From: Nematostella vectensis
Lineage: Eukaryota; Cnidaria; Anthozoa; Actiniaria; Edwardsiidae
NCBI RefSeq assembly: GCF_932526225.1
Contig: NC_064034.1
Coordinates: 9,177,387 to 9,241,386 of the forward strand
Direction: 5' to 3'
Length of the DNA stretch: 64,000 nucleotides
The notes under the pieces are model-generated. The model was not told where the DNA came from. It did no database searches and saw nothing but the letters and a program-made list of their open reading frames with translations. Each line of letters begins with the position of its first letter. Positions within the stretch are counted from its first letter, which is position 1. The position numbers and the translations under genes are program-made. Positions 29,291 through 41,654 of this stretch are shown piece by piece.

Positions 29291-32200
29291 GGCCTATTGT
29301 CCTCTCAAGCCTTGAGTCCATTTTCACGAGTCTGCTGTCCGTTAAGTGAACCCGCACATGTTGATTGAGCAGCGCTGCACTGGCGAACGCACTCGAGCAG
29401 AAACCGCACCGGAACGGCCTCTCGTTAGCATGCGACTCCACGTGGTTTCTAAACTCCACCGGGTGAGAGAAGGTCTGATTGCAATGATGACACACCAGAT
29501 TTTTGCCCATACCATTGCACTGATGCTCTTCAAGCTGTTCCCGCACCGCGAATGCCTTGAAACACAAGTTACACCGCCATGTGAAGTCATCCGCCATGTC
29601 GCGTGATGTCCGCCCGGAATACTTCCCGTTATAAGCCGCTCTACCGCGATATGCCACGGTCCTGCGGTCCTCCTTTCTCTCCTCTGCCTGCGAGGTGCTA
29701 TTCAACTCGGTTTTCGCGCGCGATTCGTCTTGCGCGCGCCGTAATGGCGGTCGCCCTCGCTGCGCAGGAGCATGATCTGTGTGGTGATGCCGCTTGGCCG
29801 GGGGCTCATCTGCATCGTGCCTTTCACGGTTTCTTTGAGCGACCAAGTCTCTTGGGGGATGCACACCTAAAAAGGTAAACAGGTCAAACTCAAAACTAAA
29901 ATAAACACTAAACAATCCGGCACAGAATCTCTTGTTTATTGTAAGACGTACCTCTAGTGCCGGAGTCACTTAGCGCGACAGGAACCCCCATGAATTGCGA
30001 GTACCTAGCGTCATACCAGACCAGTAATTCCTGGCCTGCCAGGATGTCTCTGACGGTGCGATAGTACACGCAGCCGTGGTACTGGAATACCACCATGTTT
30101 TGCTCCTTCTTGTGTCGTGCGCACCGCACAAACCGCATCCAGCTCGCGTTTGCTTCCTCGCGACCGTCCAGGTAATGGCTCACTTGGCCATCATGGAAAA
30201 CCTGGAACAAGAAGGGAAACGGGAAAGGGGACTTGATCAGTAACATAAATATCAAACCCATTATTTAGAGACATCTTTATTATAATTGATCATTAGCATC
30301 ATCAACATCGAAAATTGCCATCTTCAGAGTTAAATCGTTGTCTTCAGAGTTATGACGTCGTCATTAAAATCATCAAGTATGGTGTGGTCATCCCCGCATC
30401 ATTTGTCACCAGCAGCAACATTATCATCATTTGAATCGTTAAACATTCGATGACAACATATAAAGAACACAACAAAGAGACACGCACCTCCCACATGTAC
30501 TCGGTATCCGTGTCACTGCCAATATCCTCCGGTCGCATCAGTTTGCCTTCATACGGCCCGATCCAGGTCCCGGCCGGGATACGCTTGCGCGCGCACACCC
30601 CGTAACGCACGCAAGGAATACTGGATGTACACAGACACACTTCATCCGGGAATTTCAGCACTGAGCCGTTCTCGAGCGGGCTGCTTGACTGGCCAGCGGT
30701 TACGAGCTTGCGCAGTGAGTGCAAGGGTCCGTGCATCGGACATTCGCCTTCGTGCTTCTCGTTACAAACCTCACAATCTAGAAAACAAGATTTCTCATCA
30801 AAATATTTATTTAAAAAAACTGTTCGTTATATTTCTAGACCAACCCAAGGTTTTAATTGCTTTGTGGGAGGTGCACCATCTGAAGATTATTCGTCAATAA
30901 GATAATAATTATTTAGTGGATCTCTTATTTGAAATGGACCTGCCTGCATAAATATTGCATTGTATTTTTTCGCATTCTGGAAAAAGCGAAATCTATCCCT
31001 GCGTTACGTGTTTCTTTCGGGGGTTTGGATGACTCGATGCACGATAAACAATTCATTATCTGTCACCGTTAGTTGCTGGCGCGACTAAATACAATAGAAA
31101 CAGATACGTTTTCTATCGCCATGGGGGATCTGACGGAAGATGGTCTCGGTCATAAAGCCTTTTTCATTCAAACGCGCTTCGTAACAAAACAAAAAAAACG
31201 AACATAGACAAAAAACAAACCCTTATAGATAGACTTTAAAAAGACATAATATTGTCAAACAAAGCATGATTATAAACCATAGTATTTGAGGCAACCTCTC
31301 TTGTCTTATTGTAAGAGGTATGTATCGGTAAATTCTGTTAGTTTGGCTAAACGCAGCGGGATTCTTTTGCCCCTTGAGAGACACCTTTGTTTGCCGTATC
31401 AACGGAGATCGGAAAACCGCTCTCTTAAATCGACTACACAAAAATAAGATCTCACTGGTGAAGAAGCGAGTTATTGCGACAATATTGAATCGCGATAACC
31501 TTCTCTTTTTGGGGTCTTTTTTTGGTGTAACAAATTAGCCGTATATGTCAAGTTTACCATGACAAAGAAAATGATAATGCGTGACAGTTAGCTAACTCAA
31601 GCGTATTCCCAATCGGTGTGTTGTTGTTTTAGTCAAAACACGTCTCAATTTGCGAAAAAAGGGGGCGTACAAGCTCGAGAAAAAGAAAACATGTTTTAAA
31701 TCTGACCAAGCAAGAGATATTCACACATGACGAATAAAAAAGAACATTAACGTCAAATGATGCAACAATCTTTCATTTCTATCTGTATTAGTTTGAAAAA
31801 AGCTGTATTGACAGAACAGCGACAGAGAAATCCAATATTAACCTTCATGGCTACCGTGCCGTCAAACGCCACGCCATTGCATTTGTCATAGCAGAGAAAA
31901 AATACACGGCTAAGTAGACGCTTGGGTACTTTTATGTTGGTGGATCAGGAAATAGTTTAACGTCGATCACAAAGGCCTGAAAATGCTTCCTTCTATTAAT
32001 GACAGTCCTAGACAGCGGAAGATCAAATGGATGACCACCACCGTTTGAGTAAATATTTGTTGTCTTCGTAACTGATCTTACTTATTTTTTAAAGTCGGCG
32101 TTTATTTTTCTTCTGAAAGAATACAGATATTATAAGCACCATGATATTCTTGAAATTCTATTTCAATTTATTTGTTTTTACAAATTGTTACGATAAAAAA

Positions 32201-32721
32201 ATATCGCGAATTGATAAAGTATTTTTTTTTAAATAATCATACTCGCTATTTTAAGAAAAAAAAATTTCCGCAATCATTATCCAGCACTACTTCAGATAAG
32301 TCTGAAAACTGTTTATCAAAGTGTAAGAGGATCTAAAATATTCACTAGATATCCAGCAATACGGCGGGTGGTAGCATTGTGAAATTTGAGTGTTTAACTC
32401 CGACCATGCATTTTTTAGCTTCCAAAAGCAAAGCAATGAAATTTTTCAATATGATAGACCCTCCGTCTCCTAATAAATATTATCTAAACTCCACTCACAT
32501 GTCACGGTGCCACTTGTGTCCTTCTCCACCTGAACTTTCTTGAGTCGCTCTCGCTGCAACTCTTTCGGGTCAACTAGACGCAGAGGAGTGTAGCCATACA
32601 AATAGTTAAACAAGTCTTCCATGGCGACCGCTTGATTCGACGCCGGCCGTTTCCCGTTGTTTGTGGTAGAATTACTCAGAGAGAACTGTGCAGAAGGGCT
32701 ACCTCTCGTTCGGTCCCCCAT
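29274..32721 (-). CDS. PRDM9-like PR/SET-domain protein with three zinc fingers
   Basis: Four exons: 32499-32721, 30488-30777, 29952-30201, 29274-29866; phases agree and total 1356 nt (451 residues). After an N-terminal segment with [14 protein letters not shown] comes a knuckle [18 protein letters not shown], like that before the PR/SET domain of PRDM9 and PRDM11. The PR/SET domain then follows ([53 protein letters not shown]), retaining residues typical of active members, so histone H3 lysine methylation is plausible. After a basic, Arg/His-rich linker there are three fingers: a C2HC-like one (CNLCFKAF...HQC) and two C2H2 (CHHC...HVESH, CGFC...HVRVH). Vertebrate PRDM9 has many more, near-identical fingers. 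No KRAB or SSXRD domain is visible in the first exon. An upstream exon is possible, since an acceptor-like ccag precedes the ATG. Confidence 0.85.
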
Positions 32722-35700
32722 CCTGGTAAAGATAAGCCACTACTGCAGTGCCAGCCACGAGTGGAAATCGTCCCCTTTCCTCAATCCTACGGAGAACAGG
32801 ATGAGCGCTGTGTCACACAGATTAAGGTTTTACTCTAAGGCTAAGCTTTCTTTAACACTGAACTTATCAAAAATGCACGATTTCCTAAATAAGTAATGAC
32901 TTGAAGGTTGTCCATCCAGGTGAGATAAATCACTTAGTAGAAGCCGGCATGCAAAACCCGTGTAGAATACCTAGTGGGTAATTCATATCACTACTCAACC
33001 GTGCGAAGGCACCTGTAATATCCTAAAATATTCATTGCAAGGATCGCTAGGAAATCCCTGCTCTCGCATGGAGCATTCCCTTTCGGCAAGGAATTTAGCC
33101 TGGGCAGGCTCTTAATGGCTCTTTATGAGTGATGTTTATATGCGCCTAATAAAAAAAACTTTTAACCTGGTGGCCGAGGGCGCCAATCATGTGATTGATG
33201 TCCTAGCAGAGAAAAGTCGAGCCAAGATCACCGATAATAAAGAACACTACGACATTTTCTGACTTGATGGCTTCATGGCAGCTGCGACGTCAAACAAATA
33301 TCTTAATTAACAATTGGTAATGGTGAAAGGCGAGATGTTATTTGTCTTCGTCCATAGGGTTAACTGGAATGAGCGGCTATTATGGATAAGGAAGTGACAG
33401 TATTGACAACTACCTCTTAGCCCGTACTTGCGAGTATTTTTACCCTTAGCGTTGCCGTAACTCTGACAGATCCCGGTAATTCATCAATATAAATAAGAGC
33501 TCATTTATTTTCCTTCTTATCTGTTCTAACTCGTAATCTGTGTTTTCATTCACTACATAGAAAAAAAAAACACAAATAATTTAAGTCTTTTTAAAATGCA
33601 ATCTAGTTCTGACCGTTAGGCAAGTGATATTTGATTAATTTTTTTTTCTAAATGGTGGCTTGACTAGGCGATCGCTCCCATCACAAAGAAATAGAACTTT
33701 GGCGAGTAAACTTGCTTTGCTTCTTGCACCTTTTAAACCCGGTATTCTAAATTGCTGGGACAAAATTATGTCATCGAACATGCAAGTACCAAACAGAGAG
33801 GTGCGCGTGGTAATCTGAGTTCACGTAAATCTTCTACAATCAAGGGTTCAAATCTATCGCGATGATTACAAGCCTCGAAACAGAAAATCCGAAAATTGAT
33901 TATCCTTTCTTATTGAGCAATTTATCTAAACTCTAAACACAGGCGCAATATTTAGACATGTCTGCTTCTCACCTCCTGCTCTTGACGAGATCACGAGTCG
34001 ACTTCAAAACGGGTAGGACGTTCAGTTATCTACGGAAATTTCCTCCGAAGACCTTTTCGTAATAAAGTGAATCCTTGAGTACAACAAACCACTATATAGC
34101 TACGAGATTCATCGACACTAAATCCACGTGCTTATAACAGCTATTATTCACTTTGCTTACGGATCACGTGTCCACTAGACAATAACACTTAGTCTTTAGG
34201 CTCGCGTGTTTCGATTGAAAACAAGCAATCTACAGTCTTAGACAAGACATAACAGCTTAGAGCATTGCGCCCAACGGTACGTGTTCTGGTGATACGCAGA
34301 GTGTCAACTGGCCGTAACCCGATTGGGAGACAATCCCCTCGGCTCCACAGACCAGAAATGAAAGTTTGTCATTAATTATAAATTGCATATCTAGGTTAAG
34401 TGCCAGGAGATTTAAATCAATATGAAATTTCAATTATTCATACCTCACTGTCAAAATACCTTCCTTTGTTTGGTAATTCAGTCATCAAAAATACATACGA
34501 TGGCCAAAGCTGTCAATCAAACTAACTAAATAATTCATAGTTTTGACATTTTATGAAATGAAAGGTTTTACAATTACCTAAGTTTCTACTACCCTGTTTT
34601 TTAACCATTTCAAATCCACACAATTTGTTGTATGTTTCTATTCGCGTAAGTACTGATTGTGTCTATGCAAACGAACCGCTTCTTTTGATGAAGTTCAACT
34701 CTAGTTCATCGTAAACATTCATTGAAAATTCAAATATAAAACAATTACTTATCTGGAAGGATGATAACAAACTGCTCTACGGCTTAACAGTTAGTGATTC
34801 AAAAAGATGAAATATTCAATTTTTCTTAAGAAAACACTTTGGAAATTTCTCGTGCAAGTGGTGATATTTGCCTCTTTCCACGCTTCGTTGACAAGAAACG
34901 TTATCCTTTGGTTTGACGGGTGTCAGTACAATGTAAATTCCTTCGAGTACGACTGTTACTACTTTTCATATTTTACTATAACAGCTTGCTTACCAGACAA
35001 ATGATCCTAGAAGATGATGGACGTGATGGTATCAGGAATTCTAAGGAATCTATTTCAAAAATAATTTTTTGACTATCGCCAATCAAAAGAGTTGGTGTCG
35101 AAACTCTCCGCTTGTGGTGATTTTAAAGTTTCATAGCCCTCGTCGCAGTGTGTTCTATTTGTTTGTTTGGTGGCACAAAAGGAGATTCCTAAAAAAAAAA
35201 GTAAATAATAATAGAAACAATAGGAAAGCCCTACTCGAGATATCAAAATACAAAAAATCTCCATACCAGCTAGCAACTAAATACTCTTTCAGGTTTTGCT
35301 AAAATTTCGGAGTGAATTATTTATTTTTTCAGCTGGACTGATTTATGGGTGCTTTAAGGATACAAGACAGGTTGTCGCCTTGAGAGCTGGAGAATATTCT
35401 AATTCCTTTAGATGCAAGTAAACTCTGAAAGGTCCCACCTGCGTAGGCCCCCGTAGCATGAGCTGCGCGGCCATCACATACACAGGATTCTTTCGAACTT
35501 TCTACATTCCTTAGCGTCATCTTTTTGCTTCTACACATTCTAGGCACAAATAAGGACATTGTAGATGCTCTCTCGGTTTGCACAAACAAACAGACAAACT
35601 AATAATTACACTATCAGGGAATGGGTCATTATCCTTGGAAGCTAAATAAATTGCAGTGCATTCTGTTTTTACTATCATGAAATAATGATCTATTTTGTGC

Positions 35701-38047
35701 ATAAAAACATTAACAGAAATGATCTCCAATCCTCTGCTTATAGCAAAATACAATATCGCTTGCTATTAGTTTGCTAACTGGCGATATACATTCATCAGAT
35801 AATACCTGTTTCCCATCCTTTTTAACCGTCTAAAGATCCTAGCAATTCCCCTGCCTCCGACAATTATATAACAATGAATTTCCGACAACAGACACTAATG
35901 CCTACGTTTTAAATCTAAAGCAAATACTTCAAATTCATTTTTGTTGCAATAGAGACATTCAACAGAAATGCCTCCATAATTCAGCCAGATTAATTTCGGC
36001 CGCGATAATAATTAGGTTTGCGGCCAAAGATAACAAAAGTCTACAAATTTTTTCAATATAGAAAAAAAACCGCGGAACCTTTATTGCAGCAATTAAAGGT
36101 GAATCATGCAACGAAATTAAACAGAAAATATAGTTTGATCATATGGCCATTGTAATTATTACACCGCCCAGTCATGCCGAACTATCTCTGAATTTTTCAT
36201 TTAATTGATCTCAGCGTCATATTTGTTATATCCCAGTAAAAGAATAAAGCGTGGGTTCTAATATATCATTTAAGTGTTCATTTTTAATCGAGTCGTTTTC
36301 AAAGTTATACAGACCCTTAACCATTGAGCAGCAAGAGTTAAGTATTTTTCCTGTAAAAATATTCATAATAGCTGCGAAGAAGTTTTTGAAGAGAGTAAGT
36401 TCCTTGTATAGTATAAAAAAAAAACGATTATAATAGCTTAAAAAAGTAATGTGTTTTTCGTGGAGTATGTAAACCTGACCATAACAGATTGTGTTTTAGG
36501 GCAGTAAGGTATTTTCCCATAACTCGTTCGTGAGTTATGTAAAATGTCAAAATATACAAGGAGCCCTTTGTTGGCCACTGATGATACAATCTATTTCATG
36601 TGATAATAAAATTTCTTAGAAATAAATAATTGTATCACGTGACATGGATATCATGCTATATTACGATCTTATTTTTGGAAGTTTTCATCATTCGGAAGGA
36701 TTTTCCACTATAAAATTTATCTAATATCCATTGTTGAAAGTCATACAAATTATTTCAACCACAAACTTGCGCAACGATCACTATAAAACCAACACGTCTA
36801 CATACATGAAGTGCGTACTAAAAACCAAATGGACTGCGGTAAGACCTCCCCCGCCTAGCTTGGCACGGATTCGTTTGTTGTTGTTTTTTATTGATGAATT
36901 TCCGACCAGCTGAGAAGGTGGGGAAGAATGTTATGGCATGGGACCTGTAGATTGCACGGGTAGGGCAGGTTCTCTTCACGCGTCACATGACAGGGTTACT
37001 CTCTCCTCTCGAAAGTCCATCGAAAATACACTTCAGGATTCGGATAAATTTGACGCCAAAAGTCACGTTGGAACAACACAAGAATGGACTGAGCGAATGG
37101 TAAGTAAACCGCGAAATCCTGAGGTACAAATCTGCAACTGATTGTTAAACACGGCGTGCGATTCAATAGATAATGCGATGAAAAGGACTTCGAGTATCAA
37201 GACAAGTCTTCCGTTGGAGCTTATTCCGTCGCTCCGCTACTTGAGTAAAATCGAAGAAAGACCCTATAATCGGATGGAACCATGATATTTGATTACTTAC
37301 GAGATCTAGGGATTCTTTATTCTCCTCCGTAAATGAAATGGTTATTAGACTCGAAGCAGGTGCCTCGCATTTGAAAGTGTCAGATGTCTTGACAACTTGA
37401 TTAATCTCGCGTCACTAAATCCAGAGATTGCTGTTGGGATTATAACAAGACTATATACGATGACACGATTACACACGTCATAGCTTCGTCTGTATCTAGA
37501 GTGCCGTGTGCCCCAGGTTTCGTTTTGGATTCCAGGGAGTCGCAACTCTCTTTATAATTGCGAGTACAATACGTAAAATATTGAGCTACAGTATATTCTG
37601 AGCAGGAAACAGGCCATCGCGCCGATAAAACAATCATATTCTAACACTTGGATGTATCACTTTTTCTTTCGTTACTATGGATTATAAGGAAGCAGTAACG
37701 ACACAATATATCCATTCCCTTTTCGTCCTCTTTTGTTTACGTAGAAGGTAATATTATTCAAAGTAGAATTTTCCAGGCGCGCTCATAAGGCCAGAGCCAA
37801 ATGAACTTATGCTATATATATTATTGTTGTGACACCGCCTTTTTACTCTCTTTTTCTCTATAAACTCGAGTGAAGCTTTGGTATTGAATTTTCTCAGAGT
37901 ATGATTAGACTAAAGCAAAAGCAAAAAAACAATCACACAATATAATCGTTGATAAAAATCGAAAACAAAAACACATTTTCGTCGATCACCACGTGCGGGA
38001 ATCGTTTCTAAACGTGTTTCCTCTTGGTTACTGTTTCGAAGGTGTGA
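32722..38047. other. 5.3 kb with no convincing gene
   Basis: AT-rich, with no tandem arrays and only weak exon-like pieces. One is 34807-34936 (+), an ATG followed by a signal-peptide-like run (KKTLWKFLVQVVIFASFHAS). Another is 35332-35418 (+), an acceptor followed by an in-frame segment with YGCFKDT and a possible donor. A third is on the minus strand at about 37300-37385 (VVKTSDTFKCEAPAS) before a good GTAAGT donor. They do not join into a model that I can support. The right part should include the promoter of the gene at 38048. Confidence 0.4.
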
Positions 38048-40278
38048 ATGACAATTACCATGGTGACGGGACTGGGATGGTTGTGCCTGCTGGCGTTGCT
38101 GCAATGCGCAAAAGCGACAGCCGGTGAGTGATACTAGCTGTCAGGTCACGAGACGACTTCGTGGTCATATAGGGGTCATACCTAACGCGGTGGACACGGC
38201 ATGCCATTAACAACCATATGGCGTCTAGACACCGTAGGTCACGTGACACCCCGTGAACACAATAGGGGTCCTTGATGTTCTGTTCACGATCCCTGGACCA
38301 AGGCAATAAAAACCGCACGAGTCACGTGTACAACCGGGGGATGCTTACTGAGTGTACTCGCCTAAACTGACTAGCATAGTTAGACCCACTATCAAGCATA
38401 GTTAGACACACTTGAGGTTGAATGTGAAATCTTATACTTTGATCAAGGTGATGGCTGGTCCGAGTGTACACTAACATGTGGCGGAGGAACACAATACCAC
38501 GTGGATAATAGAGCAGAGACGAGATACTGCAACACCCACAGCTGTCCAGGTGCGTCTCGTCATATATGAGCCAGGTTCTTAAAAAAATCGAATTGTTTAA
38601 AAATTTCGAATTTGCTGATTTTGAAGTCCCTTGTCCGTTCCGTCTCCGCATTGGTAGCCCCCATTAAGGTATTATTATTTTTTTTTGGATTTTTTAACAG
38701 ACACCGCCGTTTCGGAGTTTCTTGGATTAATTATCCGCAGGTCAAGGATCGGGAATGGGGAGGGGCTATATTCTAGGCCAATCTAGACAACACAGCTTTT
38801 CTCGTGTTATTTTGCCCTCCGCTTCTACAATTCTACTTCTTACACTTTTGCTGAGTGAACTCTAGCACGTTGTGTTACCGAAAATGAATCGCAAGAGTTT
38901 TTTCAGCGGGATTAGGCGAAAAAGTCAAAAGGAGAAAGAATTATACGGAGAAATGTCTTTCTTGTTAAAACTATAGCGTACAACTTCCTCGATTTCTATC
39001 TACACTGATAAATGTCTAATCAAAACACTAGAGTAATCTCCTTCTTACCTCAGGTGACGCTGGCTGCCTCTCCGCCTACCTCAGCTTCGATCGCGGTCAC
39101 GTGATAGAGAGAACCATCTACGACGCCTCACACAATGGTAACCTCGCCACCATGCAGGGCGGGGCTAGCGTGGTGGAGGGGGGAAAGTTCGGGCGTGCCT
39201 TGAACCTGACCAGAGATGGTAACGTGACATTCGACATTCAGCATTTCCGCAACAGACCGACCCTGGCGATCACCATCGCCCTTTGGCTCAAGCTCTCAGA
39301 GGTGAAAGGTTCGCAAGAGGTGTTCTTCACGTGCGGGAATCCTGTGGTGCTCAACATCGGAGCGTACCATATTGGCATTGAAGACGGTGTTGTCACGTGG
39401 TCTCTGAAGAATGAAAATGGGACGGATTTGTTTAAAGCTATATCTGGTAAGAGAGGGATATCTACCACAGCTTACGCAACTTGAATTCAAGATCTCTCAA
39501 AATTTAAACTGGATTTTAACTTCAATTTACATCTTAGTAAATTTAATTTTAAGCGGGACCACGATATAACGATATGGGAGAAAGACAAAAGGACTTTATG
39601 TTATAACGAGGTTATTTCCCATATATATTACTGAATCCAAAACGTTGATAGACAAACACTTTTACCGTGGTGTGTTATTACCGAGTATCATTATACAGAG
39701 GTTCTCGAATCCTTTACTTCACTTCTTTAATCGATCTTCGCTCAACGGTCGTGTTAACGGGGCTCAACTGTACAACCGCAATGCCTAAACACGTTAAATG
39801 ATCGACAAATGAGTTACAAAGCGGCCAAAGTGCGACTGTAACCCGCAATATTTACGCACGCCGTATTTCCTTTTCAGATAAACCAATAGAGAGTAATAAG
39901 TGGGTGCATATCGCAGGAACGCATCGATACTCCACAGGAATAGCAAACCTGTACATCAACGGCAATCTATCAAAGGGTGCGAGCGCACCTCGTAGGCACT
40001 TCCCGCCAGGTGTCTTCAACGACTGGGCATGCGCGGACATGGGAAATCCGCGGGACAAAAAGCCTCTTGTAGGCCTCATAGACGAGTTTTATATTTTTAA
40101 GTGCGCATTGCTACCTGAAGAGATTTCTGATCTTTATTCGAAAAATGCCTTTAAACGATATGAGATCCCAAGGCCTGTTAGTGAGCTAGGCGTGAAGGCT
40201 CAGGATGAGTGGCCTGGAAATGACGAGACTTTGATGGAGGAAGATGCAGCAATAGACGAGATGGAAGATGAGCGGTGA
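38048..40278 (+). CDS. Secreted thrombospondin type-1 plus LamG-like protein
   Basis: Four exons: 38048-38123, 38448-38549, 39054-39446, 39878-40278; every internal join is phase 1 and the total is 972 nt (323 residues). Exon 1 is a signal peptide (MTITMVTGLGWLCLLALLQC). Exon 2 encodes a thrombospondin type-1 repeat of about 34 residues with WSECTLTCGGGTQ and CNTHSC. Exons 3 and 4 form a concanavalin-A-like/LamG jellyroll domain (CLSAYLSFDRGHVIE, TIALWLKLSE, KWVHIAGTHRYSTGIANLY, VGLIDEFYIFKCALLPEEI). The C-terminus is short and very acidic. TSP1 modules bind glycosaminoglycans and matrix proteins and LamG-type domains bind glycans or proteins, so an extracellular adhesion role is likely but inferred. 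Symmetrical phase-1 exons fit domain shuffling. Confidence 0.88.
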
Positions 40279-40731
40279 TGGACCACGACGAAACATGTAA
40301 ATCATTTGTATATATCAACTCAAAAGATAGATAGATCAATAGATAAGGACATCCCTATCAGAGCTGAATCAATGCACTTAAGAAAAAGGTGTAAAATCCA
40401 GCTTAGTCAGTTAGTTTGGTCACAGCGCAGACCTTGCACGGACTCTGAGCAGACACACTTTTTACGCACTCTGCGCATGCTCAGTCCTAATCTCATGATA
40501 GCACAACCTTTAAAACTGGTCCTCGTCAAGCGGTTAAATTGTTTTTCCCATCTAATAAGCCAGCTCTAATACTGCCATTTTAATTCTTAGTTTCGACAAT
40601 TTATTATTTATGTCATTTTTTCATGCATTTTGTGTGTTTGTGTGCAAAACGTTCCATCATTGTACGCGCGCATGCGCACTTTGACATACACTGGGCGCAC
40701 TGTTAGTGTACGAGCGCCCCAAATAAAAACC

Positions 40732-40737
40732 ACACTT
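40732..40737 (+). terminator. Candidate polyadenylation signal AATAAA
   Basis: This is the clearest AATAAA downstream of the TSP1/LamG gene, about 450 bases after the stop codon; a nearer non-canonical signal is possible. Confidence 0.4.
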
Positions 40738-41654
40738 CCTACGAGCTCTTTAATAAACCTGAATTTTCCTACTACGCTTGTGTTTACTTTGTCTGTGGAT
40801 GTTAGAAATCGGTTTCCTATCACGCCATATTCACGCACTCGCACAGCATTACCATTTAAAAGCCAATTGCAGTAAAATTGTATTAGGATTTATTTCTCTG
40901 TGACAATTTTATTGCCGTTTCTGCTTGCTGTTAACTACTATTGTCATTATTTGAAAGTTAGACCGATTTGTTTTTTATGGAGGAAGTAATCATTTATGAA
41001 AATAAAAAAAATGGAGAATATATGGGGTAATCCAAAAAGTTAAATAAGGTTATTTTTAATTGGATATTTAAAGAAAGAAATACATGCGTACTAAAAGCGA
41101 TGCGATGGCACGGATATCGAATAAATCGGATTTAATAATTTGGTAAATACATTTCTGTGCCATTCTTGAATGTCACCCTTGACACTTAATTGGTTTCTAG
41201 AAGTCTAAGTGCATAGCAGCCCTTTTTTTTTCGCTTCATATCTCTCAAACACTAACTTGGCTTCCGCTGTGAGCTACAAGTCGGCTTCTCTAGAAATAAT
41301 TCTGATCTTTATTCGTTGCTTTATTTCTGATAAGACATTGGCTTTTGCAGATTATATTTTTGCATAAATATAAATAGTCCTCGGTACGACGTAATTTTAA
41401 ACATTTTTGCGACGTTTTGTTCAGCGGAATTTCAAATGAACAGTCTGTTGTCTCTTGGGATGGTTTCCATGGAGACGGCCTCGATAGTCATTATAAGTAT
41501 GAAGCTGGTCCAATAACTCAAAATAATTCTGATCTAATTTAGAAGTGATAAGTGGTGAGGATTGTACACATAAACTATTGGATTCTCGCTCGCTCTGTGA
41601 TGGAATAATCGAATACGGAGGAACTGATTCTTACGTCTGCATGCTCGCGCTACG
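40738..41654. other. Intergenic region upstream of the FAM194-domain gene
   Basis: AT-rich, with no gene or repeat array seen. It should contain the promoter and 5' UTR of the gene starting at 41655. Confidence 0.5.

Noticed and set aside
33830-33870. Possible tRNA or tRNA-like SINE because of a gggttcaaatc B-box-like sequence
   Set aside because: No matching A box or cloverleaf could be built upstream.
35332-35418. Plus-strand exon with YGCFKDT resembling a small Cys-rich extracellular domain
   Set aside because: No compatible next or previous exon; the signal-peptide-like piece at 34807 has no donor in the needed phase.
37300-37390. Minus-strand exon with TFKCEAPAS before a good GTAAGT donor
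   Set aside because: The upstream acceptor is weak, a TGA is close, and no partner exon was found.
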